A stretch of DNA of 56,661 nucleotides from Zwartia vadi (GTDB lineage Bacteria; Pseudomonadota; Gammaproteobacteria; Burkholderiales; Burkholderiaceae_B): NCBI RefSeq assembly GCF_030410375.1, contig NZ_JAUHHE010000018.1:1-56661 (forward strand). The letters run 5' to 3'. Below are positions 1-8,850 of the stretch, one piece after another. The translations under genes were made by a program, and so were the position numbers. Positions within the stretch are counted from its first letter, which is position 1; the number at the start of each line of letters is the position of its first letter. The notes below the pieces were generated by a model, which was not told where the DNA came from, made no database searches, and saw only the letters and a program-made list of their open reading frames with translations.

Positions 1-126
1 ACTGCCGACCCAGAAAGCCAGCCAGATTCAAGAGTTGTTGCCACATCGCTGGCAGCCAACAGTTACCATGCCCTAATCAATCATCAAAACAAGTGCTCTG
101 GCAATATGTGTTCGGCAGACGCTTAC
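1..126 (+). mobile_element. IS66-family element, right end only
   Basis: The first 126 bases are the 3' end of an IS66-like insertion sequence. An open frame enters from outside the window and stops at 74-76; its last residues (ELLPHRWQP then TVTMP) resemble the C-terminal tail of IS66 TnpC transposases. The end is set by a terminal repeat at 109-126 whose reverse complement starts GTAAGCGTCTG, matching the GTAA ends of the IS66 family. The same terminal sequence opens the element at 56535, which supports the call. The rest of the element lies outside the window, so its length and target duplication cannot be seen. Confidence 0.7.
2..76 (+). CDS. tnpC: IS66 transposase TnpC, C-terminal fragment (cut by window edge)
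   Basis: Twenty-four codons and a TAA stop in one frame running in from the window edge. The tail IQELLPHRWQP is like the short C-terminal segment of IS66 transposases, which follows the DDE domain. Nothing of the catalytic core is in view, so the assignment leans on this tail and on the IS66 terminal repeat 33 bases downstream. Confidence 0.55.
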   Translation: MPTQKASQIQELLPHRWQPTVTMP

Positions 127-660
127 GAAGCAGTTTCATGGCTGCATTCCTCAGGTTCCTGGTTGTGGCGCTTAAAAAATACTGCTACGGACTTCATCGC
201 TTAGTGGTAGCGATAAACGTTTCCATCGGCGCGTAAGCCAGCAGCATGCGTGTTCATGAGTCTGCGATGTTGCGGCAAAAATAATGCTCGACAGTTACTG
301 CCGGGTTCAGGCTGCGTGGAAGGTTCATAGCCGGTAATGCAGTGAACTTGGCTAAGGCTGGCCAGTACATCGCAGTCTAGGATACGCCTCCGAACAGGAT
401 CATGACGAAATGATTACATTTTTGTAATGGTGCTTTAGGTGCTTTGTGTTGGTTTGTGGCAGAACGGCGGCAAAGATATGTGTTGTGAGGTGCTGGGCCT
501 TAAAAGTTGCTGTGTTTCGTGCAGCTCCGGTGTGGGTGACAAATATGTAATCGAATCGCAACGGTTTTCACAGCGTTGCCCAGTTACATTGCTTCTTATG
601 GTCGCGTCACGCTGACCATGCAGCTTAGCGATCACCGCAACTCACACAAGGAAATACACC
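127..660. other. non-coding stretch upstream of the copper genes
   Basis: No convincing gene lies here. A 66-codon minus-strand open frame (435-635) has no recognisable domain and sits where a promoter and leader are expected. The stretch holds one palindromic CopR-type box at 413-428, about 230 bases before the first copper gene, so a long leader or a lost small gene between box and gene is possible. The left 280 bases may be relics of sequence cut by the IS66 insertion; I recognise nothing in them. Confidence 0.5.
413..428. promoter_or_regulatory. CopR-like box 1
   Basis: A perfect inverted repeat ATTACA-N4-TGTAAT. This spacing and half-site match the copper box bound by CopR/CusR/PcoR-type response regulators. 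It lies upstream of a plus-strand run of copper-linked genes (DUF2933, beta-propeller, DUF411), and a second, slightly degenerate copy lies before the DUF411 gene. No copRS pair is in the window, so the regulator must be encoded elsewhere. Confidence 0.6.
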
Positions 661-921
661 ATGAAATGCGATATCAAGATGATGCTAAAAGCGGGGGCCG
701 GCCTGGCCGCTGTGATTGCCGTTGCCTACGCCACCTTTCCCGCCGCCCGTGAATTGATCACAGCCTTGGCACCAGCATTGTTCTTTCTGATTTGCCCCCT
801 GATGATGTTCTTCATGATGAAAGGCATGCACTCTTGCCACAAAGAACAAGAGACCACGCAGCGTGAGGCACCAGCGGTGCCGCTGTCCGAAACGAGCAAC
901 ATTGTCGATGAACGACGTTGA
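661..921 (+). CDS. DUF2933 small membrane protein
   Basis: An 86-residue protein with two hydrophobic segments (about residues 9-26 and 33-54) and a Met/His/Cys-rich stretch (MMFFMMKGMHSCHK), typical of DUF2933 proteins found in copper and heavy-metal clusters. The Met, His and Cys cluster could hold Cu(I) at the membrane, but the family has no proven function. An AAGGA ribosome site lies 7-12 bases before the ATG. It is the first gene after CopR-like box 1 and is followed 94 bases later by the beta-propeller gene on the same strand. Confidence 0.75.
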   Translation: MKCDIKMMLKAGAGLAAVIAVAYATFPAARELITALAPALFFLICPLMMFFMMKGMHSCHKEQETTQREAPAVPLSETSNIVDERR

Positions 922-1015
922 GCGGATCGGTTTGTCTACGGTTGTTCAACAGAGTCCCACTTGCAGTTGGCTGTCCTCTCACCAACACCTGGCTGTTTCC
1001 GTTCTGGAGTTTGAA

Positions 1016-2071
1016 ATGCAGAAGTTCCATATTAGCTTGATTACAGCTATACTCGCTGCCACCATAGGAGTGGCGAATGCTGCCTCGCCAGCCCACGGAG
1101 TCGTCTATAGCGCTAACGAGGGCGATGGCTCCATCAGCGCGATCACACTAAGCTCAGGCGAAGTCCGTACGGTTGATATACCCGTCGTCCCTCATAACGT
1201 CCAAATATCACTTGATGGCAAATTTCTCCTGGCCGTTGGCGCACCTTCGGAGGGGCATGGAGGCCATGGTGGTGTAGAGAGCCAGTCAACACCCGCAGCA
1301 GCTACGCACGGCCACGGTGCCCAAGCGGCGCTGGTGCTCCTGGATGCAAGCAAGCCAGGCGAACTCATCGCGACGCTGCCTTCAGGCGACCATCCTGCCC
1401 ACGTCGTCACTAGCAAGGGTGGTGATCTTGCCTTTATAACCAATGCTGATGCGAACCAGGTAACGGTAGTCGACATCAGCCGGAAAGCCGTTGTCGCCGA
1501 AATTCCTACCGGCAGTTACCCCCATGGGTTGCGTCTCAGCCCGGATGGGCGTGAGCTATACGTAGCGAACGTTACTGACAATAGCGTGTCGGTAATCGAC
1601 GCGGAGAATCTGAAAGAGTCTGCACGCATCCCTGTAGGGAAAGCGCCGGTTCAGGTCGCATTTACGCCGAATGGGGCACAGGTTTATGTGTCACTGCGCG
1701 ATGAGAATAGTGTTGCCGTCATCGATACGGGTACTCGGGAAGTCACCGGTAAGATCCAAGTGGGGCGCAACCCGATTCAGCTTTTTTCCACGCCAGACGG
1801 CAGAAAAATGTACGTGGCCAACCAAGGCAGTGATAGCGATCCCGATAATACGGTGTCTGTAATCGACATTGGGACACAGCGCGTTGTGGATACTGTAACG
1901 ACGGGCATGGGGGCGCACGGGGTGGTGGCAAGTGATGATGGCAAGTGGGTGTTCATTACGAACAATAAGGCCGATACCGTGAGCGCCATCGACACAGCTA
2001 CACAGGCCGTAGTCGGGACTTATAAGGTCGGTTCCGCTCCAAATGGCATCACTTATCGTGCCCTCCCGTAG
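1016..2071 (+). CDS. secreted YncE-like beta-propeller protein
   Basis: 351 residues with a signal peptide (ends near VANAA) followed by repeated blades of the type PHGLRLSPDGRELYVAN and DNSVSVID, the YVTN/YncE beta-propeller signature. An insert near residues 78-100 is rich in His and Gly (GHGGHGG, HGHG), a likely metal-binding loop. The start at 1016 is chosen over the longer frame from 863 because it begins with a clean signal peptide and has CTGGAG just upstream. Such propellers often sit in periplasmic copper clusters; here it lies between DUF2933 and DUF411 genes. Exact substrate unknown. Confidence 0.8.
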   Translation: MQKFHISLITAILAATIGVANAASPAHGVVYSANEGDGSISAITLSSGEVRTVDIPVVPHNVQISLDGKFLLAVGAPSEGHGGHGGVESQSTPAAATHGHGAQAALVLLDASKPGELIATLPSGDHPAHVVTSKGGDLAFITNADANQVTVVDISRKAVVAEIPTGSYPHGLRLSPDGRELYVANVTDNSVSVIDAENLKESARIPVGKAPVQVAFTPNGAQVYVSLRDENSVAVIDTGTREVTGKIQVGRNPIQLFSTPDGRKMYVANQGSDSDPDNTVSVIDIGTQRVVDTVTTGMGAHGVVASDDGKWVFITNNKADTVSAIDTATQAVVGTYKVGSAPNGITYRALP

Positions 2072-2252
2072 GGCACAGTCTACCGGGCGGCTACTGCGGA
2101 ACTGCGGTAGCCGCCCGGGAAGCGCCTTTCTCTGTTTCTGTTGTGCGTTGTTCGATGCTCTTCGAAACCACCTTTGCTGCGGCCCAATTAAGAGGATAAA
2201 TCACCCCTTGGTCTCTCAGAGAAATTTTTTCATCGAAGGCAGCTGCAGAAAC

Positions 2253-2268
2253 ATGACAAAAATGTAAT
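2253..2268. promoter_or_regulatory. CopR-like box 2
   Basis: ATGACA-N4-TGTAAT, a one-mismatch version of the perfect box at 413-428. It lies about 165 bases before the start of the DUF411 gene, in the only non-coding gap between the propeller gene and that gene (2072-2431), and suggests that the DUF411 gene has its own copper-responsive promoter. The rest of the gap shows no gene. Confidence 0.5.
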
Positions 2269-2431
2269 CTCTAGGTAACGCGACTGACAGCAGGTGCAGA
2301 TCACATTAGTTGGTTTCCATTAATCTGTATGGGTGGTAGCTGGTGAAAGCAGTTCGTTTAATCGCAGCGGCGCCAATAGCGCTAGCGGCCGTCGCCCTGC
2401 GTCCGACGCTAGTTTTATATGGAGTTTTTTT

Positions 2432-2848
2432 ATGCGAGTTTTGTTCGCCGCGGTCGCCCTCATGACCACAACTTCGTTTTCCCACGCAGCTGGGAATGCT
2501 ATCACCGTTTACCAGGATCCGAATTGTGGGTGCTGCTCCGGCTGGGTCGATCATATGCGTGATGCCGGCTTTGAAGTCAACGCCATCAAGACGGGTAGTA
2601 TGGTTTCAATCAAGCAGAAGCTGGGCGTACCCATGACGCTAAGTTCATGCCACACCGCCGTAGTCGAGGGTACAGGTCAGATTATCGAGGGTCATGTGCC
2701 GGCGAGCGCGGTGAACAAGCTGTTGGCAGACTCATCAGTGAGAGGTGTTTCGGCACCGGGCATGCCTTTGAATGCGCCAGGGATGGGCGAGCTTGATGGA
2801 AACCTTGTTACGGTTGACTTCGCCGGCAAGCCTTTCTCCAGAGATTAG
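2432..2848 (+). CDS. periplasmic DUF411 metal-binding protein
   Basis: 138 residues. A signal peptide (ends near SFSHA) is followed by the DUF411 domain with its CGCC motif (DPNCGCCSGWVDHM) and a later SCHTA motif; these Cys and His residues are the expected metal ligands. DUF411 proteins are widespread in copper and silver resistance loci. The start at 2432 has GGAG seven bases upstream and gives a normal signal peptide; the longer frame from 2333 reads through the promoter region and is rejected. CopR-like box 2 lies upstream. Confidence 0.85.
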   Translation: MRVLFAAVALMTTTSFSHAAGNAITVYQDPNCGCCSGWVDHMRDAGFEVNAIKTGSMVSIKQKLGVPMTLSSCHTAVVEGTGQIIEGHVPASAVNKLLADSSVRGVSAPGMPLNAPGMGELDGNLVTVDFAGKPFSRD

Positions 2849-2980
2849 GTGTCGCCCGATACGGGGTCTGTGGCGGATGTCGTTTTTTCAGTAGAAAAAG
2901 GCTGACCGTTCTCTCCCTTCGCCAGCTTGCGGTATAGGAGCCGCGGGCAAAAAAGTATCTTTAAGAGAAACATTTGAATT

Positions 2981-3697
2981 ATGCCGCAGCGTAAAATTGC
3001 ATCCTTTATTCCTGGGTATAAACTGAAAAACTCGTTTCGAATTGTCGGCATGATCGCCTTTTCGATGGTTTCACTTGCCGTCTTCAACGTAAAGGCAGAG
3101 GCATCGAGTTTCTCCATTATTGCTGAACAGTTTAAGCTTCCCGCTGTATCAGGCACGATTGCCAAAACGCCCAGACTAGAGAAGTTGCGTGAAGCGTTTT
3201 TCTCTGAGCCAATTAGTGCGGCGAAGGCCAAGGTCAGTTCTCCCTTTGGGTTGCGCTTTCATCCCGTTCAAAGTAAACAGAAGCACCACGATGGCATCGA
3301 TTATTCGGCCCCCAAAGGAACACCGATCAGAGCGACCGCTGACGGCACTGTAGCGTTTGTTGGTCGCAAGAACGGCTACGGAAAAGTCGTCATTATTGAG
3401 CACTCGGCGGGTTTCTCAACACTTTACGCGCATCAGAGTCGATTCGCCCGAAATCTGAAGAAGGGATCGGTGGTTCCTCAGGGAGAGACGGTCGGCTATG
3501 TGGGTGCGACCGGAACAGCCACTGGCAACCATTTACACTACGAGGTTCGGCTGAACAATGAACCGATCGACCCGTCAAGTGCAAACCAGCTGTACGCTGG
3601 CAATGATCCGATTGACGGCACAGACGTTCAGCGACAGTTGTTGCTTGCACAGGCGGAATTTCCACGCATTGAACGAGTGTTAGTCGGCAAGGATTAA
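2981..3697 (+). CDS. M23 (LytM-type) metallopeptidase
   Basis: 238 residues: an N-terminal membrane or signal segment (about 21-38), then an M23 peptidase domain from about residue 85. The zinc site is complete: H103 and D107 in HHDGID and H184/H186 in NHLHYE. These enzymes cut peptide cross-links in murein or act as activators of amidases, in the periplasm. M23 genes recur in betaproteobacterial copper islands, often beside copper ATPases, as here where a copper ATPase relic follows on the other strand. Its role in metal resistance is not known. Confidence 0.85.
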   Translation: MPQRKIASFIPGYKLKNSFRIVGMIAFSMVSLAVFNVKAEASSFSIIAEQFKLPAVSGTIAKTPRLEKLREAFFSEPISAAKAKVSSPFGLRFHPVQSKQKHHDGIDYSAPKGTPIRATADGTVAFVGRKNGYGKVVIIEHSAGFSTLYAHQSRFARNLKKGSVVPQGETVGYVGATGTATGNHLHYEVRLNNEPIDPSSANQLYAGNDPIDGTDVQRQLLLAQAEFPRIERVLVGKD

Positions 3698-3709
3698 CAC
3701 TCTTTCAAT

Positions 3710-3909
3710 TCATACCGATTTTCGTAGTCGGAGGGTGTTGAAGACCACTGCCGCTGACCCCAAACTCATTGCCAGTGCCGAAAATATTGGCGAAAGCAAA
3801 AGCCCGGTGAACGGGTACAGCACTCCTGTTGCAAGCGGTATGCCGAGCGCGTTGTAGCCGAGTGACAGGGTACTACTGAGTTTTATTCCACGCTTCTCGG
3901 CAGGCGCGG
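3710..3909 (-). pseudogene. copA: C-terminal relic of a copper-type P1B ATPase
   Basis: The minus strand carries an open frame ending at TGA (3710-3712) that reads LGYNALGIPLATGVLYP, then LLLSPIFSALAMSLGS and NTLRLRKS. This is the last pair of transmembrane helices of CopA-like P1B ATPases, where the family usually has AGVLYP, LLSPM(I) and NALRLR. Only about 65 residues remain of an expected 700-800; the ATP-binding and phosphorylation domains are gone. The break lies near 3905-3925, next to the DUF3141 remnant, so a deletion joined two unrelated gene ends here. Confidence 0.75.
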
Positions 3910-3925
3910 TGAGTTCTTACCAGCT

Positions 3926-4978
3926 CTAAGGTAGCCTCAAAGCGGGGCTATCGGCAGCAACTTCGAAAACTTTCAACATCTGCGACAGACCTGACTCTTC
4001 TGCTGCGGACAGCGGCGCAAAGTCGCGTGTACGCTCGATAGCGTACGCGATCTCTCGGATGCGGGCTGGATTGTCACGGGCCAGCAACTGGGGAAGGGTC
4101 ACAATTGCGGCCACCTCGTCAAGCCGCATGATGTTGGCTTGGCGGCGCACCGTATGACGGAAAGAAGCCATGTCAAAGCCACGGTGGCAGTCTGGCTGAT
4201 GTAGTTCGAGCATCAGGTTCGCGCGCCGCTCATCGATCGAACTACAAAAGCGGTGAATATAAATCAGGGCTCGGATGCCTGCCTCGACCGCGCCGCCTTC
4301 GGCGAGCTCGGCACGTAGCTTTGCGAGCTTCTGCTGAACCAAGGTATCGTGATCAACTGAAGTGCAAGGCACCGCGCGGGCTGGCTCATCACTACCTGTC
4401 TGTCCAGCGAGAATGCGCATCCAGGGCGAGTCGTAAATCCATTCAAAAGCCCGCTCATAGCCCGAATCCCGCATATCTCGTCACTGGTCGAGCGTCTGGG
4501 TAATGGCTTTCGACACAATCCGCTGCATCTGGAGAAAAGGATTGTCCTCATCAATCGTTACGCGCTGCTCGCGAACTTTGATTGCTGCTTCAGCAATTTG
4601 TGGTGCCAACGGATTGTGGTCCGACCACCATTCGTAAGAGACCTTCAACGGATGCATGGCCTGTAACCACTGCGCCGCCTGCGGCGTAAATGTGTGACGT
4701 ACCCATGGTTGCAAAAATTGGCGGTACAGCCCTAAATTTATCTTCGAGAGTTGCGCCACAGCGTTGAAGCGCCGGTCGCTCTCTGGATCCGGCTGAACAA
4801 TCTCACGCGCACTGGCCACATTAGTTGGCTCAATTGATAGCTCAAAGTTATTGATAGGTGCCACAACATTTCTCTGTGCGGGCTCTGTGATCGTTGCGCG
4901 ATATATGCCTGCGGGTAACACGTCGATCAAGTCAATATTGGTAGTGAATTTGTGATGTTCTTTACGGCTGACTGTCAT
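3926..4978 (-). pseudogene. DUF3141 (PHA-synthase-like) gene: 5' end lost, one in-frame stop
   Basis: The frame reads as the C-terminal half of DUF3141 proteins, an alpha/beta-hydrolase family related to polyhydroxyalkanoate synthase (FTTNIDLIDVLPAGIY, SYEWWSDHNPLAP, DNPFLQMQ, GIRALIYI). Its 5' end is cut by the IS21 element at 4979. One TGA at 4481-4483 breaks the frame between LDQ and RDMRDS; the family typically has Trp at this place, so a single TGG to TGA change explains it. The frame stays open on both sides of the stop. Start codons called inside the two halves are artefacts. Confidence 0.75.
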
Positions 4979-5072
4979 TGATCGAAATAATGGAGCCACC
5001 GGTTGTCGAAATTATGGAGCCACTTTTTGATCGTTTTTTACCCCTTCCGGTACCGCAATAATCGCCTGTTTT

Positions 5073-5852
5073 TTACCCACGCGCAACGTCTGTTTTTTTA
5101 ACGTCACGAGGCTTTCGGTAGCTCTTGCCCTGCAAGGTCAGTCGGTAAGCGTTGTGTAACAAACGATCCAGGGTTGCTGTGGCCAGCAGCTTGTTTCTGG
5201 CAAATGCCTGGTCCCACTCACCAAACTCCAGGTTGCTCGTGATGATGGTCGATCGCTGCTCATAGCGATGGGCTACCAGCTCATGGAAGTCCTCATCCTG
5301 GGGCGATGTCATGGGGTACAAGCCATAGTCATCAATGATGAGCAGGCTCACCTTGACCAGCTTGGCGAACTTGCGGTCGTACTGACCCGTGATCCGGGCT
5401 TTGTGCAAGTAGCCAAGCAGTGACTTCTGGGTGATGAACAGCACGTCCTTGCCCTGACGAATGGCCTGATGGCCAATGGCTTGAGCCAGATGGCTCTTGC
5501 CCGTGCCGGTCGGACCACAGATGAGCACCGGACAGGCCTCGCCCATGAAGCGACAGGTCAACAAGTCACTGACCAGGCTTCTGTTGAGGGTCGGACAAGC
5601 GGCAAAGTCGAACTGCTCAATCGTTTTGCTGGAGATCAAAGAGGCTTTCTTGAGCAACAGCGCGCTTCGGGTTTGGTCGCGGCGAGCCAATTCATCTCCC
5701 AAGAGCATCTGCAGGAACTCCAAATGGCTGAGCTTCTCGTCAATGGCTTGCCGAATCCGAATGTCGAGCGAGTCCGTCACGCCTGAGAGACGGAGCAGGC
5801 GCAGCTGTTGGGCGACTTCTGGGTGGTGCTGGGTGGCAGTCGTTGGTTTCAT
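5073..5852 (-). CDS. istB: IstB-like ATPase, transposition helper
   Basis: 259 residues, the normal length of IS21 IstB. It has a DnaC/DnaA-like AAA+ fold with Walker A (CGPTGTGKSHLA, about residues 109-120) and Walker B (LLIIDDYG). IstB assembles on DNA and directs the IstA transposase to the target. It starts 16 bases after the istA stop, with GAGGAGAG before the ATG, as in other istAB operons. Confidence 0.92.
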   Translation of the reverse strand: MKPTTATQHHPEVAQQLRLLRLSGVTDSLDIRIRQAIDEKLSHLEFLQMLLGDELARRDQTRSALLLKKASLISSKTIEQFDFAACPTLNRSLVSDLLTCRFMGEACPVLICGPTGTGKSHLAQAIGHQAIRQGKDVLFITQKSLLGYLHKARITGQYDRKFAKLVKVSLLIIDDYGLYPMTSPQDEDFHELVAHRYEQRSTIITSNLEFGEWDQAFARNKLLATATLDRLLHNAYRLTLQGKSYRKPRDVKKTDVARG

Positions 5853-5868
5853 GATGGCAGCTCTCCTC

Positions 5869-7443
5869 TTACTGCAACATCATCTGGCGAGTGTCGCGGG
5901 CAAAGCGCCCCTTGCCTTGGTAGGCTGAGGAGGCACCAAATTCTGCACCGGTGTCAGGCAACAGTCCGGCTTTGGCCTCATCCTGTAACTGTTCAATGAC
6001 ATGACGCATGACCTTCGGGGAGATGGAATCCACAACGCCGCATCGCTGGCACGCCAGTTCAAGCCAGTGGTCACCAAACTCATGCCTCAGTCGCAACACC
6101 CCCTGCACGGTACGCAGCCGTTGCAAGATGCGATCACCAAACAGGTTCATGATCAACGCGTGACAGTGTGGACCAACCGCCTGAGCTTGCTCCCGACACC
6201 AGGCGGGCGATTGCATGAGCCAGGCGACTGCGGCCTCGGGCATGTGATCGTTGATGGTTTGACGCTGTCCAGGGCGCTGGCCCCTCGGGTGAGTGGTCAC
6301 CAGATCCTGGCCGTCAAAGACCTCCACGGTCGAGGCGCATAGCCGAAGCTGCACTGTGCGCCCCACCAGGCGATAGGGCACGGAGTACAGACAGCGCTCA
6401 TGCTGAACATGACAATCGCGATGAACCTTTGCTTGTGCATACCAATAGACATCGGGCCTGCGCTCAGGCAATGGCTTCAGGTAGGGGCGCTCCAGCTCAA
6501 ATTGCTCCAGCGGTTTGGCGTAGGTGCTGCCATGGATGCGTTGCCCAGCGACATGAAGCACCCAATGGGTGACCTGTTCGTTCAGATCTGCAAGGTGGCG
6601 AAACTGGCGCGTGGGCAGAAAGTTGCGCTTGACGTACTTCACGCCAGACTCCACTCGTCCCTTCTTCTGCGGATCTGCTGGAGGACACGGGTCAATCAGA
6701 AATCCATAGCCCTGGGCCAGCTCCCCGTAGGCACGTTGCACCTCGGTCTCATGCAGCACCGCCTTGATGATGGCGCACTTGGGGTTGTCGATGATCAGCC
6801 GCGCCGGGGTGGCGCCAAAGAACTCGAAGGCACGCTGGTGGCAGCGCAGCCAGGTGGCCACGGTCTGGTCCCAGACAAACTCCACGTACTGGTGGCGGCT
6901 GGCGCACAGCGTCATCACAAAGAACCAGGTTCTCTTGGGCTTGCCGCTGGTCGGGTCTGGCAGGAAAGGACCGGCTCCAAAGTCAACCTGCGCCGCCTCT
7001 CCAAGCTTGAAGTCCAGAATCATCGTCGGGCGAACCTGGGGTTGCGCAGCCTTCAATTGATTGACGGCACGACGCACCGAGGAGTAGTGGCATCGCACGC
7101 CATGATTACGCTGCAGCGCAGCATGGATCGCTACCGCATTCACACCATGCTCAAACCATTGGGCAATCAGTGTCAGATGCGCACTGCTCAACCCGCTTTG
7201 CCGACCAACTGGACGCAATTTGCCTTGGGCACGGTGCTCACGCAAGGCCTGCTCGATGGCTGCCAGCTCTGGCAAAGGTGTTTCTGGATCCAGCCACCCT
7301 CGGAGTCTGGCAATCTGGCCAATCTCGTTGGTCTTGTGCCGCCCCATGATCCCCGAGCGGGCAATCGCCCGCTCGCTTTGCTGCTGTCGAAGTCGGTAAA
7401 TGACTTCCCTGTACTCGTGCATGTCGATTCTCCGGTTTGCCAT
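5869..7443 (-). CDS. istA: IstA transposase, IS21 family
   Basis: 524 residues. An N-terminal helix-turn-helix region is followed by a DDE integrase core (DFGAGPF; LIIDNPKCAI; KKGRVESGVKYV gives the D, D and E positions) and a C-terminal domain with the SVPYRLVG motif typical of IstA. The start at 7443 is preferred because GGAGGAGG lies directly before it. It is intact, so the element may still be able to move. Confidence 0.92.
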   Translation of the reverse strand: MANRRIDMHEYREVIYRLRQQQSERAIARSGIMGRHKTNEIGQIARLRGWLDPETPLPELAAIEQALREHRAQGKLRPVGRQSGLSSAHLTLIAQWFEHGVNAVAIHAALQRNHGVRCHYSSVRRAVNQLKAAQPQVRPTMILDFKLGEAAQVDFGAGPFLPDPTSGKPKRTWFFVMTLCASRHQYVEFVWDQTVATWLRCHQRAFEFFGATPARLIIDNPKCAIIKAVLHETEVQRAYGELAQGYGFLIDPCPPADPQKKGRVESGVKYVKRNFLPTRQFRHLADLNEQVTHWVLHVAGQRIHGSTYAKPLEQFELERPYLKPLPERRPDVYWYAQAKVHRDCHVQHERCLYSVPYRLVGRTVQLRLCASTVEVFDGQDLVTTHPRGQRPGQRQTINDHMPEAAVAWLMQSPAWCREQAQAVGPHCHALIMNLFGDRILQRLRTVQGVLRLRHEFGDHWLELACQRCGVVDSISPKVMRHVIEQLQDEAKAGLLPDTGAEFGASSAYQGKGRFARDTRQMMLQ

Positions 7444-7640
7444 CTCCTCCTCCCGCAACGTGTCGCTGAAGGGAAAAGTATGGCGTTGAACAAACCGGAG
7501 GGGTCGAATCAGCCTACTAGACTGGCTCCATATTTACGATCACTAACTGGCTCGATAATTTCGATCACCAATTGGCTCCATAATTTCGATCATCACTGGC
7601 TCTATATTTACGATCACGGGTGGTTCCATTACACCGATCA

Positions 7641-8622
7641 CTGACACCATTTCTCTAACAGCAGGTTCGATATCATGCGCGGGCTGAAAATCAGTCATTT
7701 CCAAGAGCGTAGGATCGCCAACATCAATAAATTTATTTATCAACCAATCCCATTGGTAGCTAATCTTGTCTGCTGCTTTCTTGGCAAGATACTGTGGGTT
7801 TTTTTGAAGCGATTCCCAATGACCTTCGCTAATGTAAACACCGTCAATCGACTTACTATTTGACTCAAATTCTATGTTGAAGTGGTGCTCACCCTCGTGG
7901 GTATTCTTAAGATAAATTGCAAGTAATTGCTCTTCACCATCCACCATAATAGTTAAGTTGTCTCTTGATAGCAGTTCAGTGCGCTTATTCAAATACCCAA
8001 CGAAATCAGCAACCGTATCAAGCTCTTTGAAAATGATGTCAAGCGTGTTTTCATCAAAGACATGTACCAGCCCATGAGAAGTCCGAATTGGCCCTACGGT
8101 GAAAGGTATTTGGTCACCTTCAACGTCTCCAAAGTAGCGCAGACTCCCAATACTCTGGTAACCAAAGAATCGTTCGCATGCATCCTTTGATCCCCGTGTC
8201 ACCGCAACCAAATGGAAAGTGCAGCTAGTAATTTCGATTTGCAGTGGAAGCTTCTTCTGGCATTCTTTGTCCAAGTAAAGTCGATTTGGGAAGCGTTTTA
8301 TAAAATAGGTTGCACCAACAAGCTGGCGAACTGATTTATTGATCGCTTTTCGATACCAGCGTTCCCAGTCAATTTTGTCATTACCAGTCTCTTTGTACTC
8401 ACAATGTTTGTCAGAGAAAATAATAACTTGATCCCCAAATACAACGATCAAATCACATAGTTCTTTACCTACGCCTTTTCCGTTCCTTCGACCTTCATCA
8501 GTGAATACGTTTGGATGAGCCCAAAGTAAGAGAAATGCAGACTCGCAAAGTCTCGCAAGATACTGTTCGGAAGGTGTTAACCCTCTTGTAACGCTAGCGT
8601 TTCTCATTGGATGAGTATACAT
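7641..8622 (-). pseudogene. nuclease-like protein of unknown family, 3' end cut by IS21
   Basis: About 326 native codons, followed by 33 codons read from the IS21 end (stop at 7543), so the original C-terminus is lost. Residues about 40-80 contain a pattern D-x(9)-FSDK within hydrophobic strands (ELCDLIVVFGDQVIIFSDKH), which resembles the D and D-x-K core of PD-(D/E)XK nucleases. I do not recognise the family. Codon use is more AT-rich than in the neighbouring IS genes. Function is uncertain; nuclease is an inference from the motif alone. Confidence 0.5.
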
Positions 8623-8850
8623 TTCGGAATAAATTGACCATTACATCGGATGCCAGGTGTTCGTTTAGAGTCGATTCTGGAGAATTACAAAAGTACAGCG
8701 ATCGATTGTTAGCGCAAGTGATTGGAATACTAAAATCTTGTACTCCACGCCTCTTTAATACTCAATGTGAACTCCTTAACTACTACCGTAGACTTCCCTT
8801 TTTGAGCAACAAAGCGAAAATAGAGACTTCCGTTCCAACAGGAGTTAGGG

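Larger units (their letters stand above)
4979..7640 (-). mobile_element. IS21-family element (istAB) with multiple terminal repeats
   Basis: A 2.66-kb element carrying istA and istB on the minus strand. Ends are imperfect inverted repeats: TGATCGAAATAATGGAGCCA at 4979 and the complement of the copy at 7621-7640 (16 of 20 match). As usual for IS21, the repeat recurs inside the ends: copies at 7523, 7548, 7573, 7597 and 7621, and a second left copy near 5003. The flanking bases show no target duplication, and the genes on the two sides are unrelated, so the insertion was probably followed by deletion or recombination. Confidence 0.85.

Noticed and set aside
7523..7640. Five evenly spaced 20-bp repeats that look like a short CRISPR array
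   Set aside because: They match the terminal and subterminal repeats of the IS21 element and its left end; spacing is only 4-6 bases and there are no spacers or cas genes.
6400..7644. 414-codon plus-strand open frame opposite istA
   Set aside because: It is the antisense shadow of the istA transposase gene; the translation has no domain and istA is full length with all motifs.
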